48,929 bases of DNA, taken from JAGGYK01 sp034716155. Lineage in GTDB: Bacteria > Desulfobacterota > Desulfomonilia > UBA1062. The notes beneath the pieces were generated by a model. It was not told the DNA's origin, searched no databases, and was given only the letters and a program-made list of their open reading frames with translations. The stretch lies in assembly GCA_034716155.1 (NCBI GenBank), contig JAYEFR010000164.1:1-48929 (forward strand), given 5' to 3'. Below are positions 48,310 through 48,929 of this stretch, piece after piece (the stretch's first letter is position 1; the number at the start of each line of letters is the position of its first letter). Made by a program: the position numbers and the translations under genes.

Positions 48310-48929
48310 ATGGCTATATCCTATAAGAGGTGGATACAAAAGGTATATTATAAAGGCCTCAAAAGAAGAATAAACTCTTTATATAGAGGTGTGATAAGGT
48401 TTTTTGTGAACATGAGGAACAAAATCGTCTTTGGGGAATATGGAAGGCATGTCCACTGGGACACAGGGATTATTGTTGAGTCACCCTGCAATATATCAGT
48501 GGGTGATAGATGCAGGATAAAGAAAGGGATTGAGATCTATGCCGAGCCATGGAAGGATGATAAGGACAAGATTACCCTTAGAATCGGCAATAATGTATCC
48601 ATAAATTCAGGCACGTTTATCAATGCTCATAACTATATTGAGATAGGTGATGGAACGCTTATAGGCAAGAATGTGCTTTTGGCAGATACAAGGCATAATT
48701 TTCGTGACCCTGAAAAATCAGTCAGGGATAACCCTGTAACCCTGGAAGATCCTATAATTATAGGAGAAGGGAGCGGACTCGCCTTCAACTCCGTTATCTT
48801 CCCAGGGGTTACCATAGGACCGCATTCTTTGATAAGCGCCAATTCAGTGGTTACAAAGGACGTACCACCTTATAGTGTGGCGGGAGGAATCCCTGCAAAG
48901 GTGCTAAGGCGGTATGACTTTGATAAGAA
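48310..48929 (+). CDS. Hexapeptide-repeat acyltransferase, cut by window end
   Basis: At least 206 codons are open from ATG 48310 to the last base, with no stop. The left-handed beta-helix repeats are clear (ISVGDRC, LRIGNNVSI, IEIGDGTLIGKNV, IIIGEGSGLAFNSVIFPG, VTIGPHSLISANSVV). The typical AGGIPAKVL end of the catalytic domain is also present. The catalytic-type His lies in ADTRHNF. The family adds acetyl or other acyl groups to sugars, here probably surface polysaccharide. An N-terminal basic helix may touch the membrane. The 3' end lies outside the window. Confidence 0.85.
   Translation, partial: MAISYKRWIQKVYYKGLKRRINSLYRGVIRFFVNMRNKIVFGEYGRHVHWDTGIIVESPCNISVGDRCRIKKGIEIYAEPWKDDKDKITLRIGNNVSINSGTFINAHNYIEIGDGTLIGKNVLLADTRHNFRDPEKSVRDNPVTLEDPIIIGEGSGLAFNSVIFPGVTIGPHSLISANSVVTKDVPPYSVAGGIPAKVLRRYDFDK

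Overview
The window (about 49 kb, AT-leaning) most resembles the chromosome of an anaerobic Gram-negative bacterium of the Desulfobacterota (Deltaproteobacteria) type. This is inferred from gene content only: a ferredoxin-dependent 2-oxoacid oxidoreductase (korDABG), a thiolase of the kind seen in sulfate reducers and syntrophs, a K+-dependent membrane pyrophosphatase, anaerobic NAD synthesis (nadCAB), an LPS heptosyltransferase, and a Csd6/Csd4-like peptidoglycan-trimming operon. No rRNA or tRNA gene was seen.

Region 1 (1-~5000) is the end of an integron. The 3' end of a tyrosine recombinase reads into a short leader ORF, then an attI-like core, then five gene cassettes on the same strand, separated by attC sites (1367-1422, 2541-2628, 3405-3472, 4030-4097, 4786-4852). 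For the first four cassettes the start is the near-exact reverse complement of the cassette's own end, as expected for excised circles. The payload is entirely nuclease or toxin-antitoxin genes: an HsdR_N/DUF5655 nuclease, a NucS-like nuclease, an MNT/HEPN pair, an antitoxin with a nonsense-mutated MazF, and HicBA. The integrase points the same way as the cassettes, unlike class 1 integrons.

Region 2 (5000-26900) is core chromosome: clpB, an alpha/beta hydrolase, a SAM hydroxide adenosyltransferase, a flippase-like membrane protein, a PAS histidine kinase and a YggS protein. A long same-strand run follows: ricT, metG, HDOD and GGDEF signalling genes, purB, pyrE, a cell-shape trio (YkuD/NTF2, coiled-coil membrane protein, M99 carboxypeptidase), tsaD and rsmA. 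A secreted subtilase with a GGGC plus membrane-helix tail closes the region.

Region 3 (27300-38000) is energy and carbon metabolism: a thiolase divergent from korDABG and an ACT protein, then EcsC, pth and hppA, and a large radical SAM protein.

Region 4 (38200-48929) holds nadCAB behind two uncharacterised genes, then surface-polysaccharide genes: heptosyltransferase, GT2, SDR epimerase, DegT aminotransferase, GT4 and a hexapeptide acyltransferase cut by the window end.

Intergenic DNA from about 26.9 kb onward is filled with degenerate heptanucleotide-periodic repeats, a dispersed hairpin element, a 178-bp imperfect palindrome and a 31-bp tandem repeat. One hairpin/heptad element sits between the epimerase and aminotransferase genes, flanked by a 33-bp duplication of the gene junction. 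This preserves a record of how such elements enter.
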